Source of the DNA: Thalassospira sp. MCCC 1A01428
GTDB taxonomy: Bacteria > Pseudomonadota > Alphaproteobacteria > Rhodospirillales > Thalassospiraceae
Direction of reading: 5' to 3'
NCBI RefSeq assembly: GCF_002115825.1
Contig: NZ_JFJZ01000030.1
Location: 1 to 55,178 of the forward strand
Length of the DNA: 55,178 bases
The first letter of the stretch is position 1. Every line of letters starts with the position of its first letter. The notes under the pieces were generated by a model. That model did not search any database. It saw nothing but the letters and a program-made list of their open reading frames with translations, and was not told the origin of the DNA. Positions 1 to 11,372 of this stretch are shown here, piece after piece. Made by a program: the position numbers and the translations under genes.

Positions 1-1
1 T

Positions 2-79
2 CATGTTGACGGGGCTCTTGTGGGCGGGGCGAGCCTCAAGGTCGAGGATTTCTGGGGGATTATCGATAGCTGCGACTGA
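2..79 (+). CDS. tpiA: Triosephosphate isomerase, C-terminal end (partial)
   Basis: The window opens inside a gene. Reading from base 2 gives 25 codons ending in TGA at 77-79, with the segment VDGALVGGASLK followed by a short helix. That is the phosphate-binding GGASL loop and final helix of triosephosphate isomerase, which interconverts dihydroxyacetone phosphate and glyceraldehyde 3-phosphate in glycolysis. The catalytic residues lie outside the window. Position just before secG and pyrG matches the usual alphaproteobacterial order tpiA-secG-pyrG, which supports the call despite the short fragment. Confidence 0.85.
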   Translation, partial: HVDGALVGGASLKVEDFWGIIDSCD

Positions 80-504
80 ACACTGTCAGTTGTTTTTTCT
101 GATCCCGAGGGGCGCAGGTTATGCTGGTGTATTGCACTGGCATTACTTGTGACAAGTAAGCTGTTTTCCTGTGAGAGTGGACGTTTGGCAAATTTATTTG
201 CCTGTTTGCCACGAAAGGCAGGCGGGGATGTTGCAATTTGACGCGGGATCGGTGAAAATGGGTTCCCGGCGCAAGATGTTCGTTCTTGCTCGACGCCGGG
301 AATTTTCCCGTACAAATTAAAGATGGTGTTTTCCTGCCGGTCGCAGGGACGACGTTATTGCATGCGGTTGTGAATTTATGGTTATAAACGTACGAAATAC
401 GGACTAGCCAACCGTTTCAAAACACGTTAAACACGCATCAAATTTTGCCCGGTACGGCAACAAAATCGTTGCCGCCGGATTTACAAGTCAAGAGTTTTGA
501 GGCC
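80..504. other. tpiA-secG intergenic region, no gene seen
   Basis: No convincing gene is present in these 425 bases. There is a hairpin at 263-302 (listed separately) and a weak sigma70-like pair, TTGCAT at 358-363 and TTATAA at 382-387 with an 18-base spacer, which could serve secG. An open frame on the minus strand over 1-315 has no ribosome binding site and lacks any family feature, so I do not count it as a gene. Confidence 0.4.
263..302 (+). terminator. Hairpin between tpiA and secG, possible terminator
   Basis: TTCCCGGCG at 263-271 pairs with CGCCGGGAA at 294-302, and an inner CAAG/CTTG can extend the fold. TTTT follows at 303-306. The T run is short and the hairpin lies about 180 bases after the tpiA stop, so it may instead be an attenuator in a long secG leader. 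Confidence 0.4.
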
Positions 505-849
505 ATGCAGACTGTCATTCTGGTTATCCACCTGCTTCTTGCGATCGGCTTGATTGCCGTAATTCTGGTTCAGCGCAGTGAAGGCGGCGGGCTTGGTATT
601 GGCGGCGGCAATAGCGGCGGCGGTAATTTTGGTGTCATGAGTTCGCGCAGTGCGGCGAACCTTCTGACCCGAACGACTGCAATTCTTGCTGCGGCCTTCA
701 TGATTACAAGCCTTGGTCTGGCCCTGTTGACCAATACCCGTACCGCACCAACATCGATCCTTGATCAGGTGCCTGCACCGGCTGCGACTTCCGATATGGA
801 AAAAACGGCCCCGGCACAGGATAGCGGTCCGGCGGCGCCGACCCGCTAA
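505..849 (+). CDS. secG: Preprotein translocase subunit SecG
   Basis: This 114-residue protein is the small SecG subunit of the SecYEG channel, which helps SecA-driven protein export across the inner membrane. It shows the expected layout: a first membrane segment at about residues 3-21, the loop QRSEGGGLGIGGG with further glycine-rich sequence, a second membrane segment at about 53-72, then an Ala/Pro-rich cytoplasmic tail typical of alphaproteobacteria. The ATG at 505 is chosen over an upstream in-frame TTG at 445 because it places the first membrane helix at the N-terminus as in the family. An intrinsic terminator follows at 868-896, so it is probably transcribed separately from pyrG. Confidence 0.93.
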   Translation: MQTVILVIHLLLAIGLIAVILVQRSEGGGLGIGGGNSGGGNFGVMSSRSAANLLTRTTAILAAAFMITSLGLALLTNTRTAPTSILDQVPAPAATSDMEKTAPAQDSGPAAPTR

Positions 850-867
850 CACATATACCGATTATCA

Positions 868-896
868 GAGGCGGCAAAATTGCCGCCTCAATTTTT
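868..896 (+). terminator. Intrinsic terminator after secG
   Basis: A perfect 9-bp stem, GAGGCGGCA (868-876) with TGCCGCCTC (881-889), has an AAAT loop and is followed by AATTTTT. Confidence 0.85.
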
Positions 897-955
897 GAAT
901 TGTTTGCTCCCCCGGTTCGCAATCTGCGTAACCGTGGCTTTGTGCTTTGAGATGA

Positions 956-2593
<1,638 letters not shown>

Positions 2594-2622
2594 TGCTGCC
2601 TGGAACGTGCAAGGATGTTGAA

Positions 2623-3480
2623 ATGAACGCGATTAAAACCGTTAAAGTCGGCAATATCGAATTTGCCAATGACAAACCCTTTGCGTTGCTGGCTGGCCCT
2701 TGCGCCATCGAAAGCCGCCAGCACGCATTGGAAATGGCAACGGCCCTGAAAGAACTGGCCAGTGCAATGGGCATTGGGCTGGTTTATAAAAGTTCGTTCG
2801 ATAAAGCCAATCGCACCAGCAATAAATCGAAGCGGGGCGTAGGTTTGCACGAAGGAATTGATATTCTGGGCGAAGTCAAGGATGTCACCGGGTTGCCAAT
2901 CGTTACCGATGTTCATTTGCCTGACCAATGTGCCGAGGTTGCCAGGGTTGCGGATATTTTGCAAATTCCGGCGTTTCTGTGCCGCCAGACCGATTTGTTG
3001 ATGGCAGCGGCCGCCACCGGTAAGGCTATCAATGTGAAAAAAGGTCAGTTCCTTGCCCCTTGGGACATGGCCAACGTTGCCGACAAAATTGCCGAGGCCG
3101 GCAACGAAAATATTATGCTTTGTGATCGCGGAACCAGTTTTGGTTATAACACACTGGTTACCGATTTCCGTGGACTTCCCACCATGGCCCGTCAGGGCTA
3201 TCCGATTGTGTTTGATGCCACCCATTCCGTCCAGCAACCGGGCGGGCAGGGTGGCACGACGGGCGGGCAGCGTGAATTTGCGCCTGTTTTGGCCCGTGCA
3301 GCTGTTTCTGTTGGTGTTGCGGCATTGTTTATCGAAACCCACGACAATCCTGATGCAGCCATCAGCGACGGACCCAATCAAATCCCTCTTGGCAAACTCC
3401 CGGAAGTCCTTTCGGTCCTAAAGGAGTTTGATGCTGTAGCGAAGGCCAATCCGGTTCGTCTGGATATGTTCGACGCTTGA
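2623..3480 (+). CDS. kdsA: 3-deoxy-8-phosphooctulonate synthase
   Basis: KdsA condenses phosphoenolpyruvate with arabinose 5-phosphate to give KDO 8-phosphate, committing carbon to the inner core of lipopolysaccharide. The protein (285 residues) carries LLAGPCAIES near the N-terminus, YKSSFDKANRTS, VTDVHLP, and the barrel-end motifs FDATHSVQQPGG and ETHDNPD. The start chosen is ATG 2623, which has AAGGA seven bases upstream and matches usual family length; an in-frame ATG at 2593 overlaps the pyrG stop but would add ten unlikely residues and has no ribosome binding site. A strong hairpin terminator follows. Confidence 0.96.
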   Translation: MNAIKTVKVGNIEFANDKPFALLAGPCAIESRQHALEMATALKELASAMGIGLVYKSSFDKANRTSNKSKRGVGLHEGIDILGEVKDVTGLPIVTDVHLPDQCAEVARVADILQIPAFLCRQTDLLMAAAATGKAINVKKGQFLAPWDMANVADKIAEAGNENIMLCDRGTSFGYNTLVTDFRGLPTMARQGYPIVFDATHSVQQPGGQGGTTGGQREFAPVLARAAVSVGVAALFIETHDNPDAAISDGPNQIPLGKLPEVLSVLKEFDAVAKANPVRLDMFDA

Positions 3481-3488
3481 TTTAAAGG

Positions 3489-3520
3489 TGCCGCCATATT
3501 TTGTGGCGGCATTTCTTTTA
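3489..3520 (+). terminator. Intrinsic terminator after kdsA
   Basis: TGCCGCCA (3489-3496) pairs with TGGCGGCA (3504-3511), and a T-rich tail TTTCTTTT follows. It separates the pyrG-kdsA unit from eno. Confidence 0.8.
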
Positions 3521-3528
3521 TGCTGTAA

Positions 3529-4860
<1,332 letters not shown>

Positions 4861-4893
4861 TCCGCCGCTTTTATTTCGGAAGCGAGATGACGA

Positions 4894-4924
4894 AAAGCCG
4901 CCCTGAATCGGGGCGGCTTTTTTT
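4894..4924 (+). terminator. Intrinsic terminator after eno
   Basis: AAAGCCGCCC (4894-4903) pairs with GGGCGGCTTT (4911-4920) and runs into a seven-base T tract. It is one of the strongest terminators in the window. Confidence 0.92.
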
Positions 4925-4997
4925 GTTTACGATTTGTTAATTAATCATAAGGCGGCTAAAAAAAGATGTCTGTTTTTAAAACTCTTTTTACCTTGTT

Positions 4998-5010
4998 GTG
5001 ATTAAATCAC
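4998..5010. promoter_or_regulatory. Operator-like palindrome before ftsB
   Basis: GTGATT-A-AATCAC is a perfect 13-base inverted repeat with one central base, in the AT-rich spacer between eno and ftsB (4925-5148). The spacing is one base short of a CRP site and differs from FNR/FixK boxes, so no regulator can be assigned. Confidence 0.25.
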
Positions 5011-5148
5011 GCTTCAGGATATGGCATTGCGAATACTAAAATTACTAATCATTTGATATTGCGTGAAAATAACTATTGTTGTTTTCTCGTTTTGGTTTGT
5101 TAACGTTATGCTTTCCAATCCGTTTTCTGCTTTGGGGCCTTCGATCAC

Positions 5149-5478
5149 ATGTCGTCATCTGCACCGGTAATCCGTCGATTTCGACAGGCCATAGCACCTG
5201 TTTTTGCTTTTACAGTAATGGTCTATTTTATCTTCCATAGTGTGGAGGGGGATAGGGGGCTGTTGGCTTACTGGTCGATGCAGGATCGTGTTACCGAGAT
5301 TTCAAAATTGCGTGACGATATAAAAGCACGTCGCGAACTGTTGGAGCAACGCGTAAAGGCGCTGCGTCCAGGTAGCCTTGATCCCGATTTGCTTGATGAA
5401 CGTGCCCGTACCATGCTTGATATGGCAAACCGGGACGATGTCATCATCTTCCATCATAATGGGTATGATCAGCCCTGA
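5149..5478 (+). CDS. ftsB: Cell division protein FtsB (septum formation initiator, DivIC family)
   Basis: This 109-residue protein has a short basic N-terminus, one membrane segment at about residues 15-29, and a periplasmic coiled coil (about 43-70, QDRVTEISKLRDDIKARREL) followed by the short region with LDPDLLDERAR. That is the architecture of FtsB, which with FtsQ and FtsL forms the trimeric complex that activates septal peptidoglycan synthesis. The place between eno and pdhA is the conserved position of ftsB in alphaproteobacteria. The ribosome binding site is weak (GGGG well upstream of ATG 5149). The spacer before it is AT-rich and holds an imperfectly understood palindrome. Confidence 0.88.
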   Translation: MSSSAPVIRRFRQAIAPVFAFTVMVYFIFHSVEGDRGLLAYWSMQDRVTEISKLRDDIKARRELLEQRVKALRPGSLDPDLLDERARTMLDMANRDDVIIFHHNGYDQP

Positions 5479-5868
5479 TATTTTCTTTCAGCACGGTTAC
5501 AATGGCATTAGGTGCGGCGCACACTAGCTTGCGCGCAGGTTTTTGCTGTTTATACGGCAACTGCGAAGATGAATTTTCCTTTGTCAAAATTGTTTTCATA
5601 AAAGCATAGCATTTGTGACGCTGTGGAATGAACCATCTGAATTGAGCTTCCTCAAACGTCTGATAATTCACAAAATATCATTTGAACCGTTAAAACTACA
5701 ATTAACCAATAAACGGTTTATTTGTGATTGTGCATTGCAAAACAAGGCTTTAACGCCCCCAAGATAGCTTGCTTATGTCCGTTGTTTTGGGTAGATATTT
5801 CGGTGGTCCAATACCGAATTAAGCTGCTTTTCAAAGAAGCTTAAGCGAGCCATCCACCGGGAGGAACC
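5479..5868. other. ftsB-pdhA intergenic region with the likely pdh promoter
   Basis: These 390 bases hold no supportable gene. AACCGT at 5685-5690 is mirrored by ACGGTT at 5713-5718, a possible operator. A sigma70-like promoter (listed separately) lies at 5769-5797. The rest is AT-rich with no strong terminator for ftsB visible. Confidence 0.45.
5769..5797 (+). promoter_or_regulatory. Candidate promoter of the pdh operon
   Basis: TTGCTT (5769-5774) and TAGATA (5792-5797) are separated by 17 bases and would start transcription about 65 nt before pdhA. Call rests on sequence match only. Confidence 0.4.
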
Positions 5869-6879
5869 ATGGCGACCACAAAACGCAAACGCGCCACGAC
5901 GCGCGCCGACAATCAGGCGAGCAGTGACGATCTCCTCAAATATTACCGCGATATGCTTCTGATCCGCCGTTTCGAAGAAAAGGCTGGCCAGCTTTATGGC
6001 ATGGGCCTGATCGGTGGTTTCTGCCACCTTTATATCGGCCAGGAAGCAGTCGTTGTTGGTATGCAGGCAGCTACATCCGGCGATGACGGTGTGGTAACCA
6101 GCTATCGTGATCATGGGCATATGCTGGCATGCGGGATGGATTCCGCTGGTGTCATGGCCGAACTGACTGGGCGTGAGGGTGGTTACTCTCACGGTAAGGG
6201 CGGTTCGATGCATATGTTCTCGAAGGAAAAGAACTTTTACGGCGGTCACGGTATTGTCGGCGGACAGGTTCCGTTGGGTACCGGTATTGCCTTTAATTAC
6301 AAATATCGCGGCGAAGACAAGGTTTGTCTGACCTATCTTGGTGACGGTGCTGTCAACCAGGGGCAGGTTTATGAATCTTTCAACATGGCTGCGCTTTGGA
6401 AGCTGCCGGTCGTTTATTGCATTGAAAACAATCAGTACGCGATGGGTACGTCAACACAGCGTCACTCGGCCAGCCCCGACCTTTATCAACGTGGGGAAGC
6501 CTATGGCATCCCTGGTGAACAGGTTGATGGCATGGACGTGCTCGCGGTGAAAGAAGCCGGTGAACGTGCGGTCAAGCATTGCCGTGAAGGCAATGGGCCC
6601 TACATTCTTGAACTTAAAACCTATCGCTATCGTGGCCACTCGATGTCTGATCCGGCGAAATACCGGACCAAAGACGAGCTGGACAAGATGCGCAAGGAAC
6701 ATGACCCGATCGACATGGTCAAAAAATTGTTGATCGATGCAAGCATCCTTGATGAAGACGGTCTCAAGGAGATCGACAAGGAAGTGAAGGCAGAGGTCGC
6801 CAAATCTGCGGAATTTGCACAGAACAGCCCGGAACCCAATCCTTCTGAACTGTTTACCGACATTTTGATCGAAGTCTGA
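5869..6879 (+). CDS. pdhA: Pyruvate dehydrogenase E1 component, alpha subunit
   Basis: The 336-residue alpha subunit forms, with PdhB, the thiamine-diphosphate E1 enzyme that decarboxylates pyruvate and acetylates the lipoyl groups of E2. It shows the thiamine-diphosphate motif GDGAVNQGQVYESFN ending in NNQYAMGT, HMFSKEKNFYGGHGIVG, and the phosphorylation-loop-like YRYRGHSMSDPAKYR. A basic, Ala/Thr-rich N-terminal tail of about 20 residues precedes the conserved YYRDMLLIRRFEEKA. GGGAGG sits just ahead of ATG 5869. It heads a tight gene set pdhA-pdhB-pdhC-lpd, all encoding subunits of one complex, followed by lipA. Confidence 0.97.
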   Translation: MATTKRKRATTRADNQASSDDLLKYYRDMLLIRRFEEKAGQLYGMGLIGGFCHLYIGQEAVVVGMQAATSGDDGVVTSYRDHGHMLACGMDSAGVMAELTGREGGYSHGKGGSMHMFSKEKNFYGGHGIVGGQVPLGTGIAFNYKYRGEDKVCLTYLGDGAVNQGQVYESFNMAALWKLPVVYCIENNQYAMGTSTQRHSASPDLYQRGEAYGIPGEQVDGMDVLAVKEAGERAVKHCREGNGPYILELKTYRYRGHSMSDPAKYRTKDELDKMRKEHDPIDMVKKLLIDASILDEDGLKEIDKEVKAEVAKSAEFAQNSPEPNPSELFTDILIEV

Positions 6880-6936
6880 TCCAGATTTTGCAAAATCCGC
6901 TTTTGACCAGAAATTTTCCCGCAAAGAGGGGGAACC

Positions 6937-7194
6937 ATGCCGATTGAAGTTTTGATGCCTGCATTGTCGCCGACAATGACCGAAGGCACTCTTGCCAAAT
7001 GGAATGTGAAAGAAGGCGACACGGTTCAGTCCGGTGATGTCCTTGCTGAAATTGAAACCGACAAGGCGACGATGGAAGTCGAAGCTGTTGATGAAGGTAA
7101 GATTGGCAAGATTGTTGTTGACGCCGGAACTGAAAATGTCGCCGTCAATGCTGTTATTGCCTATATTCTTGAAGACGACGAAGACGCATCTGCG
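6937..7194 (+). repeat. Duplicated lipoyl-domain sequence, copy 1 (in pdhB)
   Basis: About 258 bases encode the lipoyl domain of PdhB and match copy 2 at 8442-8699 at both protein and DNA level. Differences are mostly third-base changes around the lipoylation site, which points to duplication with later homogenisation or strong purifying selection. Confidence 0.75.
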
Positions 7195-8376
7195 CTGGAT
7201 AATGTAAACCCGGGTGAAGCCAAGGCTGCCCCGGCGCCCAGCGACGAGAAAGATTCGTCTTCTGATAGCGCACCGTCGGCACCGGCAACAGCTGCTGCGC
7301 CGGTCAAGGCATCAGGGGCAATTGAACGCACTGATAACGAGCCGCGCGCAATGAGCGTGATGAACGAAACGCGCGACGAAAAATCCTACACCAAATTCAA
7401 AACCCAGACTGTTCGTGAAGCCCTGCGTGATGCAATGGCCGAAGAAATGCGGACGGACGAAAATGTTTTCGTCATGGGTGAAGAAGTTGCGCAGTATCAG
7501 GGGGCTTATAAGGTCACCCAGGGCCTGCTTGATGAATTTGGCGACCGCCGCGTTGTTGATACGCCGATTACTGAATATGGTTTTACCGGTCTTGGTACCG
7601 GGGCCGCCTTTATGGGGTTGCGCCCGATTGTTGAATTCATGACATTCAACTTTGCCATGCAGGCGATTGACCATATCATTAACTCGGCCTCAAAGACGCT
7701 TTATATGTCTGGTGGTCAGCTTGGTTGCCCGATTGTGTTCCGTGGACCAAATGGTGCGGCAGCCCGTGTAGGGGCCCAGCATTCACAGTGTTATGCCTCG
7801 TGGTATGCACATTGCCCGGGCCTTAAGGTGGTTGCACCTTATTCGGCAGCCGACGCCAAAGGCCTTTTGAAGGCTGCTATTCGTGATCCGAACCCGATTG
7901 TGTTTCTGGAAAACGAAATTCTGTATGGTCAGAGCTTTGAAGTTCCTGACGATGAAGATTTCGTTCTGCCGATTGGCCAGGCCAAAATTGAACGTGAAGG
8001 CACTGATGTTACCATCGTTGCATTCTCGATCATGGTTGGCAAAGCCCTGAAGGCAGCCGAAAAGCTGGCGGAAGAAGGCATTTCAGCCGAAGTCATCAAC
8101 CTTCGTACCATTCGTCCGCTCGATGTGAACACCATTGTACGTTCGGTAATGAAAACCAATCGTTTGGTAACATGTGAAGAAGGCTGGCACTTTGCTGGTA
8201 TCGGCGCAGAAATAGCGTCGGTTATCATGGAACATGCGTTTGACTATCTTGATGCACCGGTTGCCCGTGTTACCGGCGAAGATGTTCCAATGCCATATGC
8301 GGCCAATCTGGAAGTTCTGGCATTGCCGCAGGATCAGCACATCGTCGATGCGGCCAAGGCCGTTTGCTATCGTTAA
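6937..8376 (+). CDS. pdhB: Pyruvate dehydrogenase E1 component, beta subunit with N-terminal lipoyl domain
   Basis: The 479-residue protein is longer than a standard E1-beta (about 325) because of a complete lipoyl domain at residues 1-80, with the lipoylation site [12 protein letters not shown] 60-residue Ala/Pro/Ser-rich linker follows, then the transketolase-like pyrimidine-binding domain ([43 protein letters not shown]) and the C-terminal domain. This fused form is typical of alphaproteobacteria. It pairs with PdhA to decarboxylate pyruvate. GGGGGAACC precedes ATG 6937. The lipoyl domain is nearly the same as the one in PdhC. Confidence 0.97.
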   Translation: MPIEVLMPALSPTMTEGTLAKWNVKEGDTVQSGDVLAEIETDKATMEVEAVDEGKIGKIVVDAGTENVAVNAVIAYILEDDEDASALDNVNPGEAKAAPAPSDEKDSSSDSAPSAPATAAAPVKASGAIERTDNEPRAMSVMNETRDEKSYTKFKTQTVREALRDAMAEEMRTDENVFVMGEEVAQYQGAYKVTQGLLDEFGDRRVVDTPITEYGFTGLGTGAAFMGLRPIVEFMTFNFAMQAIDHIINSASKTLYMSGGQLGCPIVFRGPNGAAARVGAQHSQCYASWYAHCPGLKVVAPYSAADAKGLLKAAIRDPNPIVFLENEILYGQSFEVPDDEDFVLPIGQAKIEREGTDVTIVAFSIMVGKALKAAEKLAEEGISAEVINLRTIRPLDVNTIVRSVMKTNRLVTCEEGWHFAGIGAEIASVIMEHAFDYLDAPVARVTGEDVPMPYAANLEVLALPQDQHIVDAAKAVCYR

Positions 8377-8441
8377 ACAAAAACGGACAGGGGGCTGGCG
8401 CACCGTCGGTGCTGCCACCCCGTTACCGGGAGATTGCATCC

Positions 8442-8699
8442 ATGCCAGTTAAGATTCTGATGCCGGCGCTTTCGCCGACCATGACAGAAGGCACCTTGGC
8501 GAAATGGCTTGTCAAGGAAGGGGACACCGTTGAATCTGGCGATGTCCTTGCTGAAATTGAGACCGACAAGGCAACGATGGAAGTCGAAGCTGTCGATGAA
8601 GGTAAAATTGGTAAAATTCTTGTTGAAGCGGGCACCGAGGGTGTTGCTGTTAACGCCGTAATTGCGCTGCTTCTCGAAGAAGACGAAGATGAATCTGCT
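8442..8699 (+). repeat. Duplicated lipoyl-domain sequence, copy 2 (in pdhC)
   Basis: This is the partner of the pdhB copy at 6937-7194. The two encoded domains differ at only about 15 of roughly 86 residues and are identical through the lipoyl-lysine loop. Confidence 0.75.
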
Positions 8700-9758
8700 C
8701 TGGAAGGGGCGGATACTTCAGGGCCTGATGTTGGTGGAGACGCGGCATCTTCGGCACCGAAGGAAGAAGAAAAATCCGAAAGCAAAGATGTCGCACCAGC
8801 AACATCCGGCGCGTCGGTTAGCAAGGATGGCGACCGGATTAAAGCAAGCCCGCTTGCACGCCGTATTGCGTCGCAAGAAGGGGTTGAGTTATCCGGGGTT
8901 GATGGTTCCGGGCCGCGCGGTCGTATTGTTAAGCGCGATGTTGAAGCCGCCCTTAGCAACAAACCGGCCACCAAATCTGATGCACCTGCTGCCACAGGCA
9001 AGTCCGATGCTCCGGCACCGGCTGCCAAGGCACCTGTTGCATCGGGCTGGAACCCGGATCTGACTGGTCTGCCTGAATATGAAGAAATTCCGAATACAAC
9101 GATGCGTAAGGTGATTGCGCGCCGTCTGACGGAATCCAAACAGCAGGTTCCGCATTTCTACCTGACCATCGATTGCCAGATTGATAATCTTTTGTCGGTT
9201 CGCAAGCAGCTGAACGAAAAAGCGGCTGATGGTGTGAAGGTATCGGTTAACGACATGGTTATCCGGGCATCCTCGATTGCGCTTAAGCGTGTCCCGGCCG
9301 CCAATGCGATCTGGACGGATGCGGCCATCTTGCAATGCAAACAGCAGGATATTTCTGTTGCCGTTGCCATTGATGGTGGCCTGATTACACCGGTTATTCG
9401 CAATGCGGGTGGCAAGGGCCTTGCCGAAATCTCGACCGAGATGAAAGCATTGGCTGCCAAGGCGCGTGATGGCAAATTGCAGCCGCAGGAATTCCAGGGT
9501 GGAACCTTCTCGGTTTCCAATCTTGGCATGTTTGGCATTAAGGACTTTGCTGCCATTATCAATCCGCCGCAGGGTTGTATCCTCGCTGTCGGTGCTGGTG
9601 AACAGCGCCCGGTGGTCAAGGATGGCGCACTGGCAATTGCAACTGTCATGAGCTGCACACTGTCTGTTGATCACCGGGTGGTTGACGGTGCTGTTGGTGC
9701 CGCGTTCATGGCTGAATTCAAGAAGCTGATCGAAGATCCGATAAGCATGCTGCTTTAA
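8442..9758 (+). CDS. pdhC: Pyruvate dehydrogenase E2 component (dihydrolipoamide acetyltransferase)
   Basis: E2 forms the core of the complex and moves the acetyl group from lipoamide to CoA. The 438 residues comprise one lipoyl domain (1-80, [11 protein letters not shown]), an acidic/Ala-Pro linker, the peripheral E1/E3-binding domain (about 128-165, [16 protein letters not shown]), another Ala/Pro linker, and the catalytic domain ending with the active-site motif [11 protein letters not shown] 8442 is used because it starts the canonical [12 protein letters not shown] and follows CCGGGAGA; in-frame sequence upstream reads back into the pdhB end and is not family-like. A hairpin lies in the short gap before lpd. 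Confidence 0.97.
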   Translation: MPVKILMPALSPTMTEGTLAKWLVKEGDTVESGDVLAEIETDKATMEVEAVDEGKIGKILVEAGTEGVAVNAVIALLLEEDEDESALEGADTSGPDVGGDAASSAPKEEEKSESKDVAPATSGASVSKDGDRIKASPLARRIASQEGVELSGVDGSGPRGRIVKRDVEAALSNKPATKSDAPAATGKSDAPAPAAKAPVASGWNPDLTGLPEYEEIPNTTMRKVIARRLTESKQQVPHFYLTIDCQIDNLLSVRKQLNEKAADGVKVSVNDMVIRASSIALKRVPAANAIWTDAAILQCKQQDISVAVAIDGGLITPVIRNAGGKGLAEISTEMKALAAKARDGKLQPQEFQGGTFSVSNLGMFGIKDFAAIINPPQGCILAVGAGEQRPVVKDGALAIATVMSCTLSVDHRVVDGAVGAAFMAEFKKLIEDPISMLL

Positions 9759-9768
9759 GGTCTGGTTA

Positions 9769-9794
9769 TGCGGGGGCTTTAACAAGTCCCCGCA
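9769..9794 (+). terminator. Hairpin between pdhC and lpd (partial terminator or processing site)
   Basis: TGCGGGG (9769-9775) pairs with CCCCGCA (9788-9794), and the inner GCTT/AAGT can extend it. The following sequence AGCTTTT is only weakly T-rich, so it is more likely to tune lpd expression relative to pdhABC than to end the operon. Confidence 0.4.
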
Positions 9795-9849
9795 AGCTTT
9801 TGAATGATATACCTGTATGTGAAAATCAGGCAGGTGAAGGAGATGCAAA

Positions 9850-11247
9850 ATGGCGGAAAACAATTTCGACGTTATCGTAATTGGTGCCGGTCCTGGTGGT
9901 TATGTTACCGCCATTCGTGCCGCCCAGCTGGGCCTGAAAACGGCTGTCGTCGAACGTGAACATCTGGGCGGTATCTGCCTTAACTGGGGGTGTATCCCGA
10001 CTAAGGCCTTGCTGCGATCAGCCGAAGTTTATCGCAACATGAAACATGCCAAAAATTATGGCCTGTCTTGTGATAACCCGTCCTTCGACTTTGACGCTGT
10101 TATTCAGCGCTCGCGTGGTGTTTCAAAGCAACTGACGGGTGGTGTTGGTCATTTGCTTAAGAAGAACAAGGTTACCGTGATTAACGGAGAAGCCAAGTTC
10201 GACGGACCCAAAAAGATTACCGTTGAAGGCAAGGACAAGGGCACCTATACGGCGAAGCATTACATCATTGCAACGGGTGCAAGGGCGCGTTCACTGCCAG
10301 GGCTTGAGGCCGATGGCAAGGTTGTATGGGATTACAAAAAGGCGATGACGCCTGATAAAATGCCCAAAAGCCTTGTTGTTGTCGGGTCGGGTGCTATCGG
10401 TATTGAATTTGCCAGCTTCTATCACACCATGGGCACCGAAGTGACCGTGGTTGAGATCATGCCGCAAATTATGCCGGTGGAAGACAAGGAAGTTGCGGCC
10501 CTTGCGCAAAAGATGATGACCAAGGACGGGATGAAAATCCTGACTGAAGCCAAGGTCGCCAATCTGAAGCGCAATGCAGATAATGTTGTTGTCACCATTG
10601 AAACCAAAGACGGTAAAAAGCAGGAATTGACGGTTGACCGTGTGATTTCCGCTGTTGGCGTTATTGGCAATACCGAAAATCTTGGTTTGGAAACCACCAA
10701 GGTAAAGGTTGATCGTAACGTTATTGGCACTGACGAATTTTCTTGCACCGCCGAGCCGGGCATTTATGCCATCGGTGATGTCGCGGGACCGCCGATGCTG
10801 GCACATAAGGCCGAGCATGAAGGTGTTATTTGTGTCGAGAAAATTGCTGGTGAAAAAAATGTTCATCCGCTTGATCCACGCAAAATTCCGGGATGCACCT
10901 ATTGCCATCCGCAGGTTGCCAGTGTTGGCCTGACCGAAGCCAAGGCCAAAGATGCCGGGTATGATGTCAAGGTTGGCAAATTTCCTTTTATCGGGAATGG
11001 CAAAGCTGTTGCCTTGGGTGAAGCGGAAGGTTTGGTTAAAACTGTATTTGATGCCAAAACCGGCGAATTGCTGGGCGCACATATGGTGGGTACCGAAGTT
11101 ACCGAACTGATCCAGGGTTTTGTGATTGCAATGGGGCTGGAAACTACCGAGGAAGACCTGATGCATACGGTTTTCCCGCATCCAACCCTGTCTGAAATGA
11201 TGCATGAATCGGTTCTTGACGCTTATGGGCGTGCGATCCACTTCTAA
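9850..11247 (+). CDS. lpdA: Dihydrolipoyl dehydrogenase (E3)
   Basis: E3 re-oxidises dihydrolipoamide on E2 and passes electrons to NAD+. The 465-residue flavoprotein has an N-terminal FAD-binding GAGPGG motif, the redox disulfide Cys43/Cys48 in GGICLNWGCIPTKAL, a second NAD-binding glycine motif (VVGSGAIGIEF), the FAD motif around YAIGDVAG, and the dimerisation-domain active-site histidine in HPTLSE. AAGGAG precedes ATG 9850. It closes the pdh gene cluster, so it probably serves the pyruvate complex first, though the same enzyme type is shared with other 2-oxoacid complexes. Confidence 0.97.
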   Translation: MAENNFDVIVIGAGPGGYVTAIRAAQLGLKTAVVEREHLGGICLNWGCIPTKALLRSAEVYRNMKHAKNYGLSCDNPSFDFDAVIQRSRGVSKQLTGGVGHLLKKNKVTVINGEAKFDGPKKITVEGKDKGTYTAKHYIIATGARARSLPGLEADGKVVWDYKKAMTPDKMPKSLVVVGSGAIGIEFASFYHTMGTEVTVVEIMPQIMPVEDKEVAALAQKMMTKDGMKILTEAKVANLKRNADNVVVTIETKDGKKQELTVDRVISAVGVIGNTENLGLETTKVKVDRNVIGTDEFSCTAEPGIYAIGDVAGPPMLAHKAEHEGVICVEKIAGEKNVHPLDPRKIPGCTYCHPQVASVGLTEAKAKDAGYDVKVGKFPFIGNGKAVALGEAEGLVKTVFDAKTGELLGAHMVGTEVTELIQGFVIAMGLETTEEDLMHTVFPHPTLSEMMHESVLDAYGRAIHF

Positions 11248-11372
11248 ATCATTATATGGTGGATACGGCAGGTTCCCTTGTGGATCTGTCGTATCGGCCA
11301 TGTCGAATGTCAGTTTGACAATTTGGCATAAGGACGGCACATTGCCGCCCGTTCCATCCTTCGGAGGTTTAA

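Noticed and set aside
1..315. 104-codon open frame on the minus strand across the tpiA end and following spacer
   Set aside because: It runs antisense to tpiA, has no ribosome binding site and shows no protein family pattern.
5689..5706. TTAA...TTAAC pair upstream of pdhA, considered as a CtrA box
   Set aside because: The half sites are eight bases apart, not seven, so it does not fit the consensus.
8889..9863. 324-codon open frame on the minus strand, antisense to pdhC
   Set aside because: It mirrors the codon pattern of pdhC, is His/Cys/Arg-rich with no domain, and pdhC is beyond doubt.
10291..11340. 349-codon open frame on the minus strand, antisense to lpd
   Set aside because: Composition is that of a shadow frame (many His, Asn, Phe) and it has no family features.
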